Source of the DNA: Isoetes taiwanensis
Lineage: Eukaryota > Streptophyta > Lycopodiopsida > Isoetales > Isoetaceae
Reading direction: 5' to 3'
Length of the DNA: 64,000 nt
Assembly: GCA_021234155.1 (NCBI GenBank)
Contig: JAJEKV010000003.1
Coordinates: forward strand, 7,380,413-7,444,412
Position numbers and translations under genes: made by a program. Positions 1-11,085 of the stretch are shown here, in pieces (within the stretch, counting starts at the first letter, position 1; every line of letters starts with the position of its first letter). The notes below the pieces were generated by a model that saw only the letters and a list, made by a program, of their open reading frames with translations, had not been told where the DNA came from and did not search any database.

Positions 1-361
1 CAACAACCCCGGCCGGCAACACCGACAAAGCCCGTCCCCGGTGCGGCTCTCCAACCCACCGACCCGTCTCAAGCCGAAGATGGTGGGCCCTTGTTCGAAT
101 GGACGCGATGATCCTACTCTTCTTCATGGGCAACTGAGAACGCAGGTAGAGCTGCGGGCCTCGAACTAGGGTGGGGTTTATGTGCTGTTTCTAGTGTACC
201 ACCTTTATCTGTTCCAGAGCATGGTGGTCCCAGAGCTTCCCCAGGAAACAAGAGTCCAAGTACCCCTCAAATTATCCCTATCGGCGTCGTGCGTCGGCCA
301 CGTTCCAAATAACCACCCACCGGGCTCTCTTGTCCTTCCAACAAGCCCCGAAGCCGCGGGC
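1..361. other. No gene recognised
   Basis: GC-rich compared with the following kilobases. Open frames here are short and resemble nothing I know. It may be the flank of the LINE relic that begins at 362, but I could not read LINE protein from it. Confidence 0.3.
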
Positions 362-778
362 TCATCGTCCACAACAGAAGCCAAGTCGCGGAGCCGAGTG
401 TAAACCTATGCCGGCCACCTTCCGGAAATAAACAATGTGTCTATCGAGGGGCGCATGCCGCAGGGGGCATGAATCCCGTCTCCGCAACAAGATCCGATAT
501 GGAACCGAGGGCTTGACCCCAAGTGCCCGCGTCAAAAATGCCTTCTGGACCTGCTCTAAGTCGTTCCAAGTCGCCAAAGACACCACTGGGCCCCACATCT
601 CGACCCCATACAGAAGAACTGGCTCCACCAGTGCCCGGAACAAATGTGACTGGTGGCCCCAGTCATACAGCTCTGCCCTGTGATTATTGTTTTGCATTGC
701 ATACAGTGCCTTCCAACCTGCGGTCACCCGAAGGCGAATGGATGCATCCCAATACATTGAGGACTGTTGGTTTTGCAC
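362..778 (-). pseudogene. LINE ORF2 fragment (region after the reverse transcriptase core)
   Basis: A 138-codon minus-strand frame reads like the segment that follows the RT palm in non-LTR retrotransposons. It contains LYGVEMWGP, then a W-N-D-L-E-Q-V-Q-K stretch and the phrase LGVKPSVPY. The same arrangement is visible in the intact LINE at 52.1-54.2 kb (LYGCEIWGP, then WDDIEQVLRKFL, then LGVKSQTPY). Neither the RT catalytic box nor a 3' end was found, so this is an internal fragment. Its sequence is clearly different from the LINEs of the 36-64 kb arrays, so it belongs to another, older family. Function is inferred from these motifs alone. Confidence 0.7.
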
Positions 779-784
779 CTCGTA

Positions 785-2213
785 TCATATGATGTGGTGA
801 ATGACGTTTCCTAGTATTCCATTACTCTTTAACACATACAATTTGAGAAACATTTGTAGCCTGCTATGGAATGACAAGGCACATTCCATTGGACAATCTA
901 TCAATGTGAATGTGTGATTTATTTGTTGGACTATTTTTCCGATTTCGTCAATTTCTGGCCATCTTGTATTGGAAACCTCATCCGATGTTAAAGTCAAGAA
1001 CAATGTTGGAATTCCGCAGTACTGTACCATTGTTAATAAGTAAAATGCTTGCGATGCCATGATGGGAAATTGGGAATTGTTTTGGGCACTTTATATTTTA
1101 TCACATGACGCATGCATTCAATATATGTGGATGTGGGATGCTCTCTTTTGTATTTCAGCATGTCTCGGTCCAAGTAGCGGTTGTTTATGGAGTTGGCGAG
1201 AAGGACAGATTGCCTAACTTGAAACATCATGAGAAGGTATGGTTTGTATATAATATAAAGATGGAGAAGAGACAACCATACGTATCTTCAAGTGTTGGAA
1301 AATGCCGTCTTTGTCTTGTTGCATTATTCCATGGGGAAACAAGAATGGGAATATACAAGATTCAAGAGTAAATGCCACCTCTTGCGCACTTTTATGAATA
1401 ATACTTCTGTTAATCAGTAACGTCGGTGTAGATTGGATAGTTGTTTGTGGTAGATGTTTGTGTTGGTACCATCTTTGGGAGCTCATAAATATTGCCCTCT
1501 GAAAATGGTTGGATTGTTTGATAGGACGACATGTCTTCCAAAATAAAGTAGGCATGTATGTTCATATACTGCATTGAAACATGTGCTTGATCATTCTTTG
1601 ATCGTTTTCGCAATTTTTTGAACAACACTTGCTGGCAAGATGCAAAGTCCTGTTCTCGGGTTTGGTCTCTCGTACAATGTTAAGAATTGCTGGACTAACA
1701 TATTGTTATTCAGCAAGAACCCCAACAAACTTGCAACTGTTCTATTGTGTTACTCATTGGTGGGACAGTCTTCTATGTCTTCACAGTCGCTATAGAACTG
1801 AATTTCTTCTTCACAACTACAAAAATGTCTATCAACGATAGCAACTGGATATAAAATATTGGCAGAGTAAGTACTTGCCTTATGTACATTGGAAAGTAGG
1901 CTGGACTTTTAGATGTGGTGCCATTGGAACGATTGCACTTGCTACATTTGTAGTATCTGGCATTTGTAGTTGAAGTGTGCTTGTAAAAAAAAGGGTTAAT
2001 CAAGCAAAATGGAGGAGGATATAGGTTGTCACGATAATGGAATTTGATTTTATGATCAAAAGGTTGGCTGTAGGATGCCTTGCCACAAATTGCACAAATT
2101 TGCATGTTTTGGATGAGACTAGCTGTGTCTTTTATCCAATGGCATTGCAATGATTGAATTTCTAGCCAAGAGGTGGCCGTTGGTCTTAAAGCAACTCGTC
2201 TTTTTTTAAACAT
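785..2213 (-). pseudogene. Degraded Helitron Rep/helicase, N-terminal part
   Basis: Several overlapping minus-strand frames together resemble the Helitron-like N-terminal domain of plant rolling-circle transposons. Going downstream on the minus strand: a Cys-rich stretch with CAICGK (about 2100) and CSKC (about 1930); FPFLFPHG (about 1320), where autonomous Helitrons have a 'YP..FP.G' signature; and near 960-1020 the phrase PTLFLTLTSDE followed by R-W-P-E-I-D-E-I, matching the 'P.lF.T.t..e...W.EI' block of Helitron Rep proteins. A further segment with C-P-M-E-C-A resembles the 'd.PvecA..F' block. The frame is broken several times and stops at about 785, against the LINE relic. No helicase motif or Helitron terminus (5'-TC, 3' hairpin-CTRR) was seen. 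A relic, not a working element. Confidence 0.6.
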
Positions 2214-2650
2214 TCTGGCTCGTGCTTCATTTCTTTTCCTTCGTAGGAGGTCTTCCTATGATTTAAATTTGGTAGGGCTTCCTCTTCTATCCCTGTTCAT
2301 GTAATCATGTTTTTAGAAACACAGTCACTTTGGTGTAAACTGTTTCCCATCTTTCTCTGAAGCCTGGCTTTCTCTGAAGGAGCACTATCTTTCATGTACT
2401 TTCCAATTTGCTTTTACTTTCCAGTTAAAGTAGTTATCATCGAGTCATATAACATGTACCCATTTTACAACAAACATATGAATTTTGGGCTCCAGATTTA
2501 AATGTGCAATAAATAAAGTTTACCTTTTTGAAGAATATTCCAAAAAATGTAATCTTTGAAACCTTAGAGGTGAATCTGCACAATAACATATAATAGGCCT
2601 AGAGATGAAACCTTAGAGATATATAACAGGCTGCAATATTTCTCATTTCA
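2214..2650. other. No gene seen; AT-rich spacer
   Basis: AT-rich sequence between the Helitron relic and the PPR relic. No long frame, no repeat with other parts of the window. Confidence 0.4.
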
Positions 2651-2651
2651 A

Positions 2652-3010
2652 ATGCTTCCAATAGCAAACTTGACATCATGCATTGTCCCCATAGAAGAGG
2701 CAATTATTACTGCTAAAGAGGTTGGTCCTGGATTTGAAACAGCTGATTTACTGGTTATTGCTCTCATAGAGATGTTTGCAACATCTGGAAGCATTTTAAT
2801 AGAGGTCCACAAATGTGCAATATCTACGTATAGTGTCATGGAATACAATCGTTACAGGATATGCTCAAGGCGAGAATGCCTTTGCTGCTTTAGGCCTTTT
2901 CATGATGATCTTACGGAAGGGTACGCAACCAAACAAAATTATATTTCTAAGTATCTTCAAAGCATGTGGTTCTGTAGGAGCAGATATGAGGGAAAACTGG
3001 TTCGTAGCAA
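2652..3010 (+). pseudogene. PLS-type pentatricopeptide repeat (PPR) gene fragment
   Basis: Two overlapping plus-strand frames together read like about two PPR motifs. The first (2652-2815) has G-P-G-F-E-T followed by ALIEMFATSGSI, like the usual 'GFESD...NALIDMYAKCGSI' of PLS proteins. The second frame (from about 2825) has VSWNTIVTGYAQ, then a helix ending in L-R-K-G-T-Q-P-N-K and S-I-F-K-A-C-G-S-V-G. The change of frame at about 2815-2830 lies inside the linker that should join the two motifs, so the copy is broken. PPR proteins bind organellar RNA; PLS forms usually serve RNA editing. No start, no E/DYW domain and no targeting sequence is present. The 'KACGSVG' wording is common in PPRs of non-seed plants (impression only). 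Confidence 0.65.
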
Positions 3011-4949
3011 GATTGTTTTAATTTTGAGCACAATTTGGACTGTCATATGCTGGACCTGTGCTTACTTGCAGGAAGAGCATCAGCAAGCTGGGGATAACCA
3101 ACATGTGTTACTCCCATACTTGTTCATTCTAATATTTACTCTAATACGCCTCCATATATTTGCAATATATGCTCGTTGTTACGTTCAGCAAGTTGCACCT
3201 GCTTTTGGGAAATGTAAGTAGCTCTTGTACTAAGGCGTTCAGTTTATCTACATGTTTGAATAACTAAGACTTCTATTGACCCACAGATTTATGAATACAG
3301 GGAGTGAACACACTATTTTAAAAAAGTAAGCACCTTCACCTTATTTCATTCTGCAACCTAGTTTATTTGGAGAACAGGACTGTGGAGACAACTTATAAAC
3401 AAGTGCCCCTGAATCCTTGCTCTCCCGTACTAATAATGTGCATGGTTTGCTGCAGGGGGGCAATGGAAATGGCATGAAAATGTCATGAAGGTTTAAATCC
3501 TTCAATCCCCTTTAACAGATTTCAGCAGGTTTGGAGTTGATGCATGCATCCTTGTGTGCTATTATGGGCAAATGGTGAATTCTAACCAAGGGCAAATCAT
3601 TGTTTGAGGTAAGCTAAGTATTGTTCTCATATCTCCAATTCGAGTTTATATGTGCACCATCTTGGACTCCTGGGCAGCACTAACTAAAGGGTCCAACTCG
3701 TGACCACTATCACCAATTGGGGTCCCGCCCCCCCCCCATTATAACAGGGTACTACTCTCACTAGGTAACTCAATTACTTGCATGAATTATTGCTAGATAG
3801 GTCTGGATTTGGGGCAGTGATATCTTTTTATTGGCAGATTCAAAGAATAGAATAGAATAGAATATGATTTTATCGTCCACGGAGACCAACTGGCCTATGG
3901 GACCCAAGTACAAAGAGAGAGCAAAGCAGCGATTACTACCGTGATTAAAAACCTCCTCCTCCTCAAGGGTTTTGGGAAAAACCTTAGTAGCAATAAGGAT
4001 GCTAACATACTGCAACAAAGTGAGTTTCTGGATTGAATGCAACAAAGTGAGCCAACACTTGGGCACCCCACCTCATGTCATCAATTGTGGTAGAATTTTG
4101 AAATCTAAGTGCCCCCGCCATTCCTACTAACTTAAAAGATTTAAAATATATCTTGGATCCATCTCTACTAGGGATCTGTGATGTTTGCCCCAAAATTCTC
4201 ATTAGGATCCCTAGCATTGACTTTTATGCAAATATCGCATGGTCACGATTGTGATTCACATTTCTACTGATGTTAAAAACATGGATCATATTTTGCGGCA
4301 ATTTGAAAAATAGAACGAAGTTAGCAGGCCATTAGAGTCCAAAGGACGAAGCAAGTTGCCCAATTGTGCAACAATAGATTAAACGCGCCAAAATTTTTTT
4401 AAGCCGACAGGACTTGTTAGATCAGCGTCTTGAAATTAGAACCAATGAATTAGTCGATCAAAGCTGTAATGACTTGGCAATCGGCCCATCTGTTAGTTGT
4501 GTTTGTTTGATTCACAACCTGCCGAGTTCTTTAACTTATGTAAATTAGAATACATTATGCTGCCCAAGTCTGCTCTGCCTGGAATTGAACATGCCTTTTC
4601 CATTATAAAGCCCACTTCACAAAACAACAATGTTTCTAAGGAGGAAAAATTGGAGGTATCGATCCGGATTTATAAGAAGGCCTCCCTAAATCGAGATAAG
4701 TATGCCTTCCTGCCCTTCATTAAACCATAGAAAACTTACATTGAAAAAAATATTTCCCTTAATTGTGTAGTGTACACTATTAATATATATGATAGATATA
4801 TTTCAGAAATGGCAAGTGCATCAACAAGACCTCATGGCATATTCAACAAAACTGAGACTTATTCAGATTAAATAGACGTGGATATCATTTTAAGATTATA
4901 TGTCATGTTTAATTCGTCTTGATTTTTATAATTTTTGAAAGTTCTAATT
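3011..4949. other. No gene seen; small simple repeats
   Basis: No coding region supported. A poly-C run lies near 3728-3738 and a short (TAGAA)n-like run near 3845-3862. The ORFs found here are short, unlike known proteins, and mostly lack an ATG in a sensible context. Confidence 0.35.
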
Positions 4950-5609
4950 ATATAACTTTATCTAGTTATATAACTCTAGTTATAGAAATATAAAATTGCT
5001 TTTTAAACTAATTTTCACATGAATCTATTTGCAGAATGTAAATTTTAATTTTCGGTGATTTCTCAATAAATTTAAAATTTGGCAATCGGAATAATTTGTA
5101 AATGAAATATGATCGTTTGATAAGTGATTAAAATTATATGAGAATTTCACAATTTACAAATTCTTCGCACTTTAAAAAAATATTAGATTAAAATTAAGTA
5201 AAAGTAAAAGTTTATGTTTTAGTGACAAATATTGAATAATTTATTATTGTTAAAATAAACTATTCAATTTTTTTTTAATTAAAACATAAACATCATTATT
5301 TGATTCATTTCATCTAAACTTTCTTTAAATATTAAAAAAAAAAAATATTTTAATCATATAGAGTTCATCTTAGCTGAAATTTTTTAAATAGATTAAAATA
5401 AAAATTAGTCTAGAAAACAATTCACTTTTAATTATCATACTTTTTATCTGAAGATAAACTGTAACTTTTATAAAAATCAACAAGAGTTAAAAATACATAT
5501 AATCTTATCATGGCATCCTTGAAGGATATCTATTAGATTTGAATAAGTTCAAATTTTATTAAATATGTCATCCTCCCCCTGAAGCAATAGCAGAAGCAAA
5601 AGAAAAATA
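4950..5609 (+). repeat. Module S1, copy a (AT-rich)
   Basis: This very AT-rich block recurs almost unchanged at 7633-8308. Its right half recurs at 7021-7331, and its last about 100 bases at about 9556-9690 and 14868-14990. It always lies directly upstream of module S2, so it may be the promoter/5' flank or an intron of the gene of which S2 is a remnant. No protein is encoded. Confidence 0.8.
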
Positions 5610-6665
5610 GAGTTAGCTAGACTATCATCAAGGAGCAAGGAGCATGTCTTGCATTTGTATCTCATCTTTCATATCCACGTATGACCCAAAATTTGAACAT
5701 AGATCATAAAAAATAAAATAAAAAACCCAAATTTTGCAATAATGGTAGACTAAGTTTGGATTTACGCTGCTCATAAATAATGCTCATAAATAAGGCTGAT
5801 CAATTAAGCTTCTATTAGTTTGACTAGAACGAAAAATGGTGTGGGCTATTTACATACCTACAATAGCTTCACTAGGCCTAAAAATGCTTTCAGTTATACA
5901 TACCTACAATACGCGCCTGATTTGGGCCGAATTCCACCATAAGCTCGTCATGTAACGTTCCTTGCCGAATAGTGTTATCGTCAATGCGGTGCTCCGCCAC
6001 CACTTCACTCGCCTCAAAAGTAGTCTCACAAGTGAAATTGTAACATGGTCTTGGTTGTCCATCTTGTCAGCTGCAGAACAATAAAAAAACGAAAGCACTG
6101 GAGCCACGTGAAACCGGCCTAAAGGGCAAGTAAGATTCTCCAAATTCGTTACTCTATCATCAAATAAATGCACAATTATCTTGACTTCTCTTTCCCGAAT
6201 GGTCACCATGGTAGAAGTTGAACCTAATGAACCATGCTCTCTTCCACCACCACTACTGCCACCAGCTCCTGCTCCAAGGCCACTACTACCAGCAACATCC
6301 TCCCCACCAGCTCCTCCTGCTCCTGAAAGAGTAGTATGCGTACTACCCCTACCGCCTAGACCACCCCCACCACCACTACTGCTACCTTGATCACCCCCAC
6401 TGCTGCTACCTTGTCCATGTTGATCACCCCCACCGCTGCTACCTTGGCCATGGACAGAGGCATTACTCACAAAAACAGAGTCAAGAGAACGAGAAGGGAA
6501 ATATCCCTTTTTCTCAGACACCAGAATTAGGAACTTTTCAACATCAATGGTTAATACATTTTTTCGTTCCCAATCTCTTTTCCATTTACTTGAGGGCATC
6601 TAAAAAATATTAACTTGTGCCTGATTCTTGTCTATCACTACTGAACCTCTTTCAATCCCGATGCC
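5610..6665. other. 1.06-kb segment interrupting the S1/S2 junction
   Basis: In the other copies (for example 7322-7340) S1 runs straight into S2 as gaaaaatatcaagagctg. Here the sequence is interrupted after gaaaaata (about 5609) and resumes with tcaagagctg at about 6666. I see no clear terminal inverted repeat or target duplication at the two borders, so the mechanism is unknown. The insert carries the Gly/Ser-rich frame at 5904-6599. Confidence 0.65.
5904..6599 (-). CDS. Hypothetical Gly/Ser-rich protein, 231 aa
   Basis: An ATG-started frame of 231 codons that I do not recognise. Residues 1-50 are mixed and charged (M-P-S-S-K-W-K-R-D-W). Residues about 50-130 are low complexity, rich in Gly and Ser with several GQGSSGGGDQ-like repeats. 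The rest is unlike any family I know. The frame lies entirely within the segment that interrupts the first S1/S2 junction, so it came with that insert. The length may owe something to the G/C-rich simple repeat keeping frames open: the opposite strand is also open there as Pro-rich sequence. A real exon is possible but unproven. Confidence 0.3.
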   Translation of the reverse strand: MPSSKWKRDWERKNVLTIDVEKFLILVSEKKGYFPSRSLDSVFVSNASVHGQGSSGGGDQHGQGSSSGGDQGSSSGGGGGLGGRGSTHTTLSGAGGAGGEDVAGSSGLGAGAGGSSGGGREHGSLGSTSTMVTIREREVKIIVHLFDDRVTNLENLTCPLGRFHVAPVLSFFYCSAADKMDNQDHVTISLVRLLLRRVKWWRSTALTITLFGKERYMTSLWWNSAQIRRVL

Positions 6666-7020
6666 ATCAAGAGCTGATGAAAGAAGATGAGCTATACGGG
6701 AACCGTATATCTCGCAAAGAACAGGATCTAAGAAATTTAAAAAATGAAATCTACCAACTGTTAGGCTTTTACTTTGTTTTTCAAGGGTTGCTTCTGCAAG
6801 GAGTCTCCCAAGTTAACCATATGAGGTGTGGGTTCGCTTGAATTCCTATGATTTTATCTTTTATTGTATCGTGCGCTATGGGGTGAATTGTAAGCTCTAT
6901 GAGAAGCAGCAAACTGAAAATGAGATTAAGCACGACGAACACTATCAAGGAGCGATAACAGCATGGTGCGATGACTATAACGCTTGGGTTAAAGGTAAAA
7001 AGTCTTTTGATCCTACTGTT
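6666..7020 (+). pseudogene. Module S2, copy a: broken small membrane-protein gene
   Basis: Remnant of a gene I do not recognise, also present at 7300-7530, 8270-8817, 9650-10178 and 14967-15512. The first part reads as a charged helix (ELMKEDELYGNRISRKEQ) that runs into a hydrophobic stretch (LGFYFVFQG). The second part lies in another frame and contains YEKQQTENEIKH, EHYQGAITAWCDDY and WVKGKK. In this copy the first part ends in a stop at 'gct tga', and the second part is cut at about 7020, where it joins S1 sequence. The rupture between the two parts is shared by all copies, so it may be an unrecognised intron or an old frameshift. Inferred product: helix followed by a membrane segment; function unknown. 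Confidence 0.5.
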
Positions 7021-7331
7021 GATTCATTTCATCTAAACTTTCTTTAAATATTAAAAAAAATATATATATTTTAATCATATAGAGTTCATCTTAGATGAAA
7101 TTTTTTAAATAGATTAAAATAAAAATTAGTCTAGAAAACAATTCACTTTTAATTATCATATTTTTTATCTGAAGATAAACTGTAACTTTTATAAAAAATC
7201 AACGGGAGTTAAAAATACATATAATCTTATCATGGCATCCTTGAACTATATCTATTAGATTTGAATAAGTTCAAATTTTATTAAATATGTCATCCTCCCC
7301 CTGAAGCAATAGCAGAAGCAAAAGAAAAATA
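7021..7331 (+). repeat. Module S1, right half
   Basis: Repeats about 5299-5609. The left half is missing: S2 copy a is fused directly at cctactgtt|gattcatttc (about 7020/7021), a recombination joint within the module array. Confidence 0.75.
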
Positions 7332-7632
7332 TCAAGAGCTGATGAAAGAAGATGAGCTATACGAGAACCGTATATCTCGCAAAGAACAAGATCTGAGAAA
7401 TTCAAAAAATGAAATCTACCAACTGTTAGGCTTTTACTTTGTTTTTCAAGGGTTGCTTCTGCAAGGAGTCTCCCAAGTTAACCATATGAGGTGTGGGTTC
7501 GCTTGGATTCCTATGATTTTATCTTTTATTGACAATAATATGTATGTTTTAGTATTCAACAAACTCCATATAATTATTAACTTTATGCTCCTCGGAGATA
7601 TATGGAAGTCTTTTAGATTAGCACATTTGGTG
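7300..7632 (+). pseudogene. Module S2, copy b (internally deleted), fused to part of S3
   Basis: Carries the first part of the S2 gene remnant (ELMKEDELYENRISRKEQ, then LGFYFVFQGLL and IPMILSFI), one residue different from copy a. At about 7531 the sequence jumps to gacaataatatgtatg, the 3' end of S2, so the second coding part is deleted. It is followed by about 80 bases of S3 up to 7632, where S1 copy b starts abruptly. Two deletion joints within 110 bp show repeated rearrangement of this array. Confidence 0.55.
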
Positions 7633-8308
7633 TATAACTTTATCTAGTTATATAACTCTAGTTATAGAAATATAAAATTGCTTTTTAAACTAATTTTCAC
7701 ATGAATCTATTTAGAATTAGACATTTGCAGAATGTAAAATTTTAATTTTCAGTGATTTCTCAATAAATTTAAAATTTGGCAATCGGGATAATTTGTAAAT
7801 AAAATATGATCGTTTGATAAGTGATTAAAATTATATGAGAATTTCACAATTTATAAATTCTTCGCACTTTAAAAAAATATTAGATTAAAATTAAGTAAAA
7901 GATAAAGTTTATGTTTTAGTGACAAATATTGAATAATTTATTATTGTTAAAATAAACTATTCAATTTTTTTTTAATTAAAACATAAACATCATTATTTGA
8001 TTCATTTCATCTAAACTTTCTTTAAATATTAAAAAAAAAAAAAATATTTTAATCATATAGAGTTCATCTTAGATGAAATTTTTTAAATAGATTAAAATAA
8101 AAATTAGTCTAGAAAACAATTCACTTTTAATTATCATACTTTTTATCTGAAGATAAACTGTAACTTTTATAAAAATCAACAAGAGTTAAAAATACATATA
8201 ATCTTATCATGGCATCCTTGAAAGATATCTATTAGATTTGATAAGTTCAAATTTTATTAAATATGTCATCCTCTCCCTGAAGCAATAGCAGAAGCAAAAG
8301 AAAAATAT
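7633..8308 (+). repeat. Module S1, copy b
   Basis: Near-identical to 4950-5609, with small differences such as 'tttagaattagacatttgcag' near 7710. Leads directly into S2 copy c. Confidence 0.8.
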
Positions 8309-8817
8309 CAAAAGCTGATGAAAGAAGATGAGCTATACGGGAACCGTATATCTCGCAAAGAACAGGATTTGAGAAATTCAAAAAATGAAATCTACCAACT
8401 GTTCTTTTACTTTGTTTTTCAAGGGGTGCTTCTGCAAGGAGTCTCCCAAGTTAACCATATGAGGTTTGGGTTCGCTTGGATTCCTATGATTTTATCTTTT
8501 ATTGTATCGTGCGCTATGGGATGAATTGTAAGCTCTATGAGAAGCAGCAAACTGAAAATGAGATTAAGCACGTCGAACACTATCAAGGAACGATAACAAC
8601 ATGGTACGATGACTATAAAGCTTGGGTCAAAGGTAAAAAGCCTTTTCATCCTACTGTTGAAGCACAAACTAAAAGGGAAGTGGAGAAAATAAAACATCCG
8701 AGGTGTCTTCATATTCTCTTTTGTGGTTCTATTGAGATAAAAGTCTTGTGTTTTATATTGACCATATTTTCTGGACATGTGATCGCATATTGTATGACAA
8801 TAATATGTATGTTTTAG
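8270..8817 (+). pseudogene. Module S2, copy c
   Basis: The fullest uninterrupted copy of the module. Part one (about 8310-8524) ends IVSCAMG-stop. Part two, in another frame (to 8817), contains MNCKLYEKQQTENEIKH, then T-V-E-A-Q-T-K-R-E-V-E-K and a hydrophobic C-terminus (VLCFILTIFSGHVIAYC). Three bases of the Leu-Leu-Gly segment are changed here: the hydrophobic stretch reads FFYFVFQG. Upstream the only near ATG (atgtcatcctc) is one base out of frame with the coding part in every copy. The start therefore cannot be placed, and a splice acceptor such as aatagcag is an alternative. Likely a dead paralogue of a membrane-anchored protein of unknown function. Confidence 0.5.
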
Positions 8818-9555
8818 TATTCAACAAACTCCATATAATTATTAACTTTGTGCTCCTCGGAGATATATGGAAGTATTTTAGATTAGCACATTTGGTGAAA
8901 TGGTAATGCCTTCTAGGATTAAAAATCAAAATTTGAGCAATTTTCAGGTGAATTTCAAATTGCTAACTTAGAAAATACATGTACGACAGACAACTAGATC
9001 TAATAACCTACATTTAAACCTAAAAGAAATATAGCCTACAATTGGCCTACAAGAAGAGGATGATCTAATATCATGTGGCATCTTTGCTGGGCTACAAGGC
9101 AGTTATTGGGTCCAACGTTGTAGGACTCATGCAGCATTAATGGTTGCAATTTGGGCTTCAATTTTTGTGTAGTGGATTGGGCTTCAATTTTTGTATAGTG
9201 CTTTATATCATGAAGATCTTGATGCAATTTCAAAATTGGCTGACATACCTAGAATTTCCTTGCCCTTACATTAAAACAAATAATGTAGGTCAACTTCGTC
9301 ATTCATTGCTGTTTTCTTTTTGTTTAATAAATGCATCATTGAAAAGTGGCAGAATTCAAATTGGTTGTATGTTTATTAGAGAGCCATGTGAACCAAACTT
9401 GCAAATTAGTTGTTGGGTTTACTATGCTCATTGAAAAGTGGTAGAGGTTACATTGTCTGTATATGTTTATTATATGTTAACTATTAAACTTGAACATTAA
9501 TTTTTAAGTTTAGTGTTGCTCGTTTTGATTAGCAAGCAAATATATGTGTGTATAT
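8818..9555 (+). repeat. Module S3, copy a
   Basis: Non-coding block that recurs at 14112-14868 with few differences. One is a short extra stretch 'gcattaaaaaaacttagtaatgg' in the second copy, given here only in part. Its left border, caacaaactccatataatt at about 8819, is the undisturbed version of the site where the CACTA element at 10198-14111 inserted in the other copy. Confidence 0.8.
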
Positions 9556-9649
9556 CAACAAGAGTTAAAAGTACATATAATCTTATCATGGCATCCTTGA
9601 AGGATATCTATTAGATTTGAATAAGTTCAAATTTTATTAAATATGTCAT

Positions 9650-10178
9650 CCTCCCCCTGAAGCAACAGCAGAAGCAAAAGAAAAATATCAAGAGCTGATG
9701 AAAGAGGATGAGCTATACGGGAACCGTATATCTCGCAAAGAACAGGATTTGAGAAATTCAAAAAATGAAATCTACCAACTGTTAGGCTTTTATTTTGTTT
9801 TTCAAGGGGTGCTTCTGCAAGGAGTCTCCCAAGTTAACCATATGAGGTGTGGGTTCGCTTGAATTCCTATGATTTTATCTTCTATTGTATCGTGCACTAT
9901 GGGGTGAATTGTAAGCTCTTTGAGAAGCAGCAAACTGAAAATGAGATTAAGCACGTCGAACACTATCAAGGAGCGATAACAACATGGTGCTTGGGTCAAA
10001 GGTAAAAAGCCTTTTGATCGTACTGTTGAAGCACAAACTAAAAGGAAGGTGGAGAAAATAAAACATCCGAGGTGTCTTCATATTCTCTTTTGTGATTCTA
10101 CTGAGATAAAAGTTTTGTGTTTTATATTGACCATATTTTCTGGACTTGTGATCGCATATTGTATGACAATAATATGTA
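9650..10178 (+). pseudogene. Module S2, copy d (interrupted downstream by the CACTA element)
   Basis: Same two-part remnant as the other S2 copies. Part one carries a stop (gcttgaattcc in place of gcttggattcc). Part two has lost about 17 bases around gatgactataaag, giving catggtgcttgggtcaaagg. Downstream the S3 module is displaced by 3.9 kb because the CACTA element starts at 10198. Confidence 0.5.
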
Positions 10179-10197
10179 TGTTTTAGTATTCAACAAA

Positions 10198-10660
10198 CAC
10201 TACTACAGAACGGGCTATTAGTGACGTCACATCGACGTATTAGAGACGTCAGACGTCGCATGAAGACGTCTTGCAAATGTTGCACGGACGTTGCAAATGA
10301 CGTCGCCTAGGATTCGTCGCAGGGCGACGTCACGTCGCAGGTGAAACGTGGTTTTGCGACGTCCTCGACGTCGCTGTAACGTTGTTAATACGTCGCTACG
10401 ACGTTCTAATCTCGTTATCTTTACGTCACCCATGAAACGTTGTTTTCGACGTGCATGCAACATGTTTGCAACGTCCAGGACGTCGGTGTAATGTCCTCCA
10501 CACGTTGTCGTAACGTTCTTATCTCGTTGTAGACGTTGTTTACGACGTATTTGGCAACGTGTCTGCAACGTACAAGGCGTCGGTATAACGTCCTTCATAC
10601 ATCGTTCTAATGTTGCTATCTCGTTGCTTGCACGTCGCAAATGAAACGTCCACATCAATG
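10198..10660. repeat. Left terminal inverted repeat and ACGT-rich subterminal array
   Basis: After the 31-bp terminal repeat, about 430 bases are packed with variants of acgtcgca, cgacgt and aacgtc in both orientations. In En/Spm-like elements such arrays bind the element-encoded TNPA-like protein. That role is inferred from family knowledge. Long frames here are by-products of the repeat. Confidence 0.85.
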
Positions 10661-11085
10661 GCAATGATTTCATTTTTAAAATAACCCTTGCCAATATCAA
10701 TGGTTCTGTCTGATTGTCAAGCCTTTTCTTCATATCAGTGCAGAACCGAGAAAGGGGATTTGAACCCCAATAATTCCAAGAACTCAAGAACATGGATTTG
10801 AACCCCAGTTATTCTAGGATATCATGAAGAACAGGATTTATGCTTCCCTATAAATGGAATTTATCGTTTGCACTAAACCTTGTAGTTTCGAGTCCATACT
10901 AATGTTGTGGCCAATGCCATCTGGCATCCACAATATCTACAAGCAGAAAACACATTACATGCAGCGACACTTTAGAGAAAGAATGAAATAATACAAAATC
11001 TGTCTCAATAATGCAACGAATATTTCGTTCTCATCTTTGCTAGCCAGCCAAACAAGAATAAAAGCAAATAGTTTTCTGTTCATAC

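Noticed and set aside
362-792. Plus-strand frames 435-683 and 523-792
   Set aside because: They lie opposite the LINE fragment read on the minus strand, which has recognisable motifs; the plus frames do not.
10227-10793. 188-codon minus-strand frame with many Arg residues
   Set aside because: It reads the ACGT-rich subterminal repeats of the CACTA element; no family resemblance.
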